Source: an uncultured Armatimonadota bacterium
GTDB lineage: Bacteria > Armatimonadota > Fimbriimonadia > Fimbriimonadales > Fimbriimonadaceae
Assembly: GCA_903833215.1 (NCBI GenBank)
Contig: CAILEM010000153.1
Coordinates: forward strand, 186,001-250,000
DNA: 64,000 bases
Reading direction: 5' to 3'
Shown: piece by piece, positions 63,494-64,000 of the stretch
Layout: each line of letters begins with the position of its first letter
How positions within the stretch are numbered: position 1 is the first letter of the stretch
The notes under the pieces: generated by a model
Databases searched by the model: none
What the model saw: only the letters and a program-made list of their open reading frames with translations
Told to the model about the DNA's origin: nothing
Translations under genes and position numbers: made by a program

Positions 63494-64000
63494 TTGCCAC
63501 CAAAGCCAACCCTTAAACCCACGCGTCGCGACCTCCTGAGGTGGATGACTGCTGGTGCCGTCACCGCGATGGCACCACTATCCTTTGGTAGCTACTGCAC
63601 CGGCCTAATCAGCGTTGAACACCACGAGCTTTCTCTCCCAAAGTGGGACGCAGATGGATTTCGGGTTGCTCTCTTGGCAGATTTGCATACCAATACCGTT
63701 GAGGAAGTGATTCATGCGAAGCAAGCAATAAGGCTTGCGATTGAGCAAAAGCCTGACCTTATTGCCATACCAGGTGATTTTGTCAACATCAGTGAGCCTA
63801 CGCATCTGCACTTCGTTAGAGAATCGCTCGAACCGTTGCATGATGCAAAATGCCCAGTCGTTGCGACATTGGGCAATCACGACTACAACTGCAGGCACAT
63901 CGAAGGGATCATTGACGCCATCCGGACCTCACCCACCGTGTTGCTGCGAAACCAAGCGATTGAGGTCAAGGGCGTGACTGTTGCTGGGATTGATGATGCA
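63494..64000 (+). CDS. Tat-exported metallophosphoesterase, 5' part
   Basis: A frame from TTG 63494 reads open to the window edge (169 codons). It has a twin-arginine signal (PTRRDLLRWMTAGAV), then calcineurin-like phosphoesterase motifs: LLADLHTN (D-x-H), IPGDFVN (GD) and LGNHDYN (GNHD). These are the first three metal-binding blocks; the rest lie beyond the edge. It resembles membrane-associated YaeI-type enzymes. A GGACGAG site precedes the TTG. Confidence 0.75.
   Translation, partial: MPPKPTLKPTRRDLLRWMTAGAVTAMAPLSFGSYCTGLISVEHHELSLPKWDADGFRVALLADLHTNTVEEVIHAKQAIRLAIEQKPDLIAIPGDFVNISEPTHLHFVRESLEPLHDAKCPVVATLGNHDYNCRHIEGIIDAIRTSPTVLLRNQAIEVKGVTVAGIDDA

Noticed and set aside
1-64000. tRNA, rRNA, CRISPR arrays, insertion sequences, prophage
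   Set aside because: No cloverleaf-like T-arm sequence, rRNA signature, regularly spaced repeat array, transposase or phage gene was seen by eye; a covariance-model scan would be needed to exclude small RNAs.

Overview
The window reads as a chromosomal segment of a free-living, glycan-degrading, Gram-negative-type bacterium. The gene mix fits Armatimonadota, probably Fimbriimonadia: DUF2961/GH172, GH78, GH35 and GH20 enzymes, a Tricorn-type protease, an orphan SARP/BTAD regulator, DUF4127, a bifunctional rhamnulose-phosphate aldolase/dehydrogenase, and several GTG/TTG starts. This is inferred from protein flavour only; no rRNA or tRNA gene was seen. No phage, insertion sequence, CRISPR array or origin was recognised.

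Layout. 1-8 kb: 5' part of a class-V aminotransferase, ankyrin protein, LacI regulator overlapping a secreted carbohydrate-binding protein, an AraC-DinB fusion, an S41 peptidase and two secreted unknowns. 7.75-8.33 kb: gene-poor stretch with a tandem set of small hairpins. 8.3-13.1 kb: Tricorn homologue, GH172, orphan DUF433 protein. 13.2-28.8 kb: L-rhamnose and glycan locus. On the plus strand lie the bifunctional aldolase/dehydrogenase and a cytoplasmic rhamnosidase. On the minus strand lie an exported rhamnosidase joined by overlaps to a sugar ABC ATPase and two permeases, plus a GH35 beta-galactosidase, a GNAT protein and a ParE-type toxin/antitoxin pair. 28.9-38.0 kb: HD phosphohydrolase, a very large secreted lyase-like protein, an SARP/TPR regulator, and a nitronate-monooxygenase-like enzyme.

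38.1-44.6 kb is a compact stress and fermentation module: Hsp20, a LuxR-HTH/PAS regulator, a general-stress-domain protein, phosphoketolase, acetate kinase and a tandem universal stress protein. Its chemistry is xylulose-5-P or fructose-6-P to acetyl-P to ATP plus acetate. 44.7-50.9 kb: HEAT-repeat protein, GNAT with a likely CTG-started downstream gene, a small membrane protein, a five-repeat secreted protein, and an NfrB-like glycosyltransferase with a zinc-ribbon membrane partner. 50.9-57 kb: divergent GH20 genes, a second (RhaD-like) aldolase, and an SGNH-alpha/beta hydrolase fusion. 57-64 kb: dispersed hairpin repeats, DinB protein, DUF4127 protein, pstS-pstC-pstA without an adjacent pstB, an unknown protein, and the 5' part of a Tat-exported metallophosphoesterase.

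The genes cohere around external polysaccharide breakdown. Exported rhamnosidase, galactosidase and hexosaminidase release sugars; the ABC importer brings rhamnose or rhamnosides in; the intracellular rhamnosidase and aldolases channel them onward. The rhamnose genes are incomplete here: no isomerase, kinase, mutarotase or substrate-binding protein was found. The most unusual items are a pair of LacI operators built into an apparently near-leaderless promoter, several -10-adjacent start codons, two families of hairpin repeats with compensatory changes, and several uncommon domain fusions.
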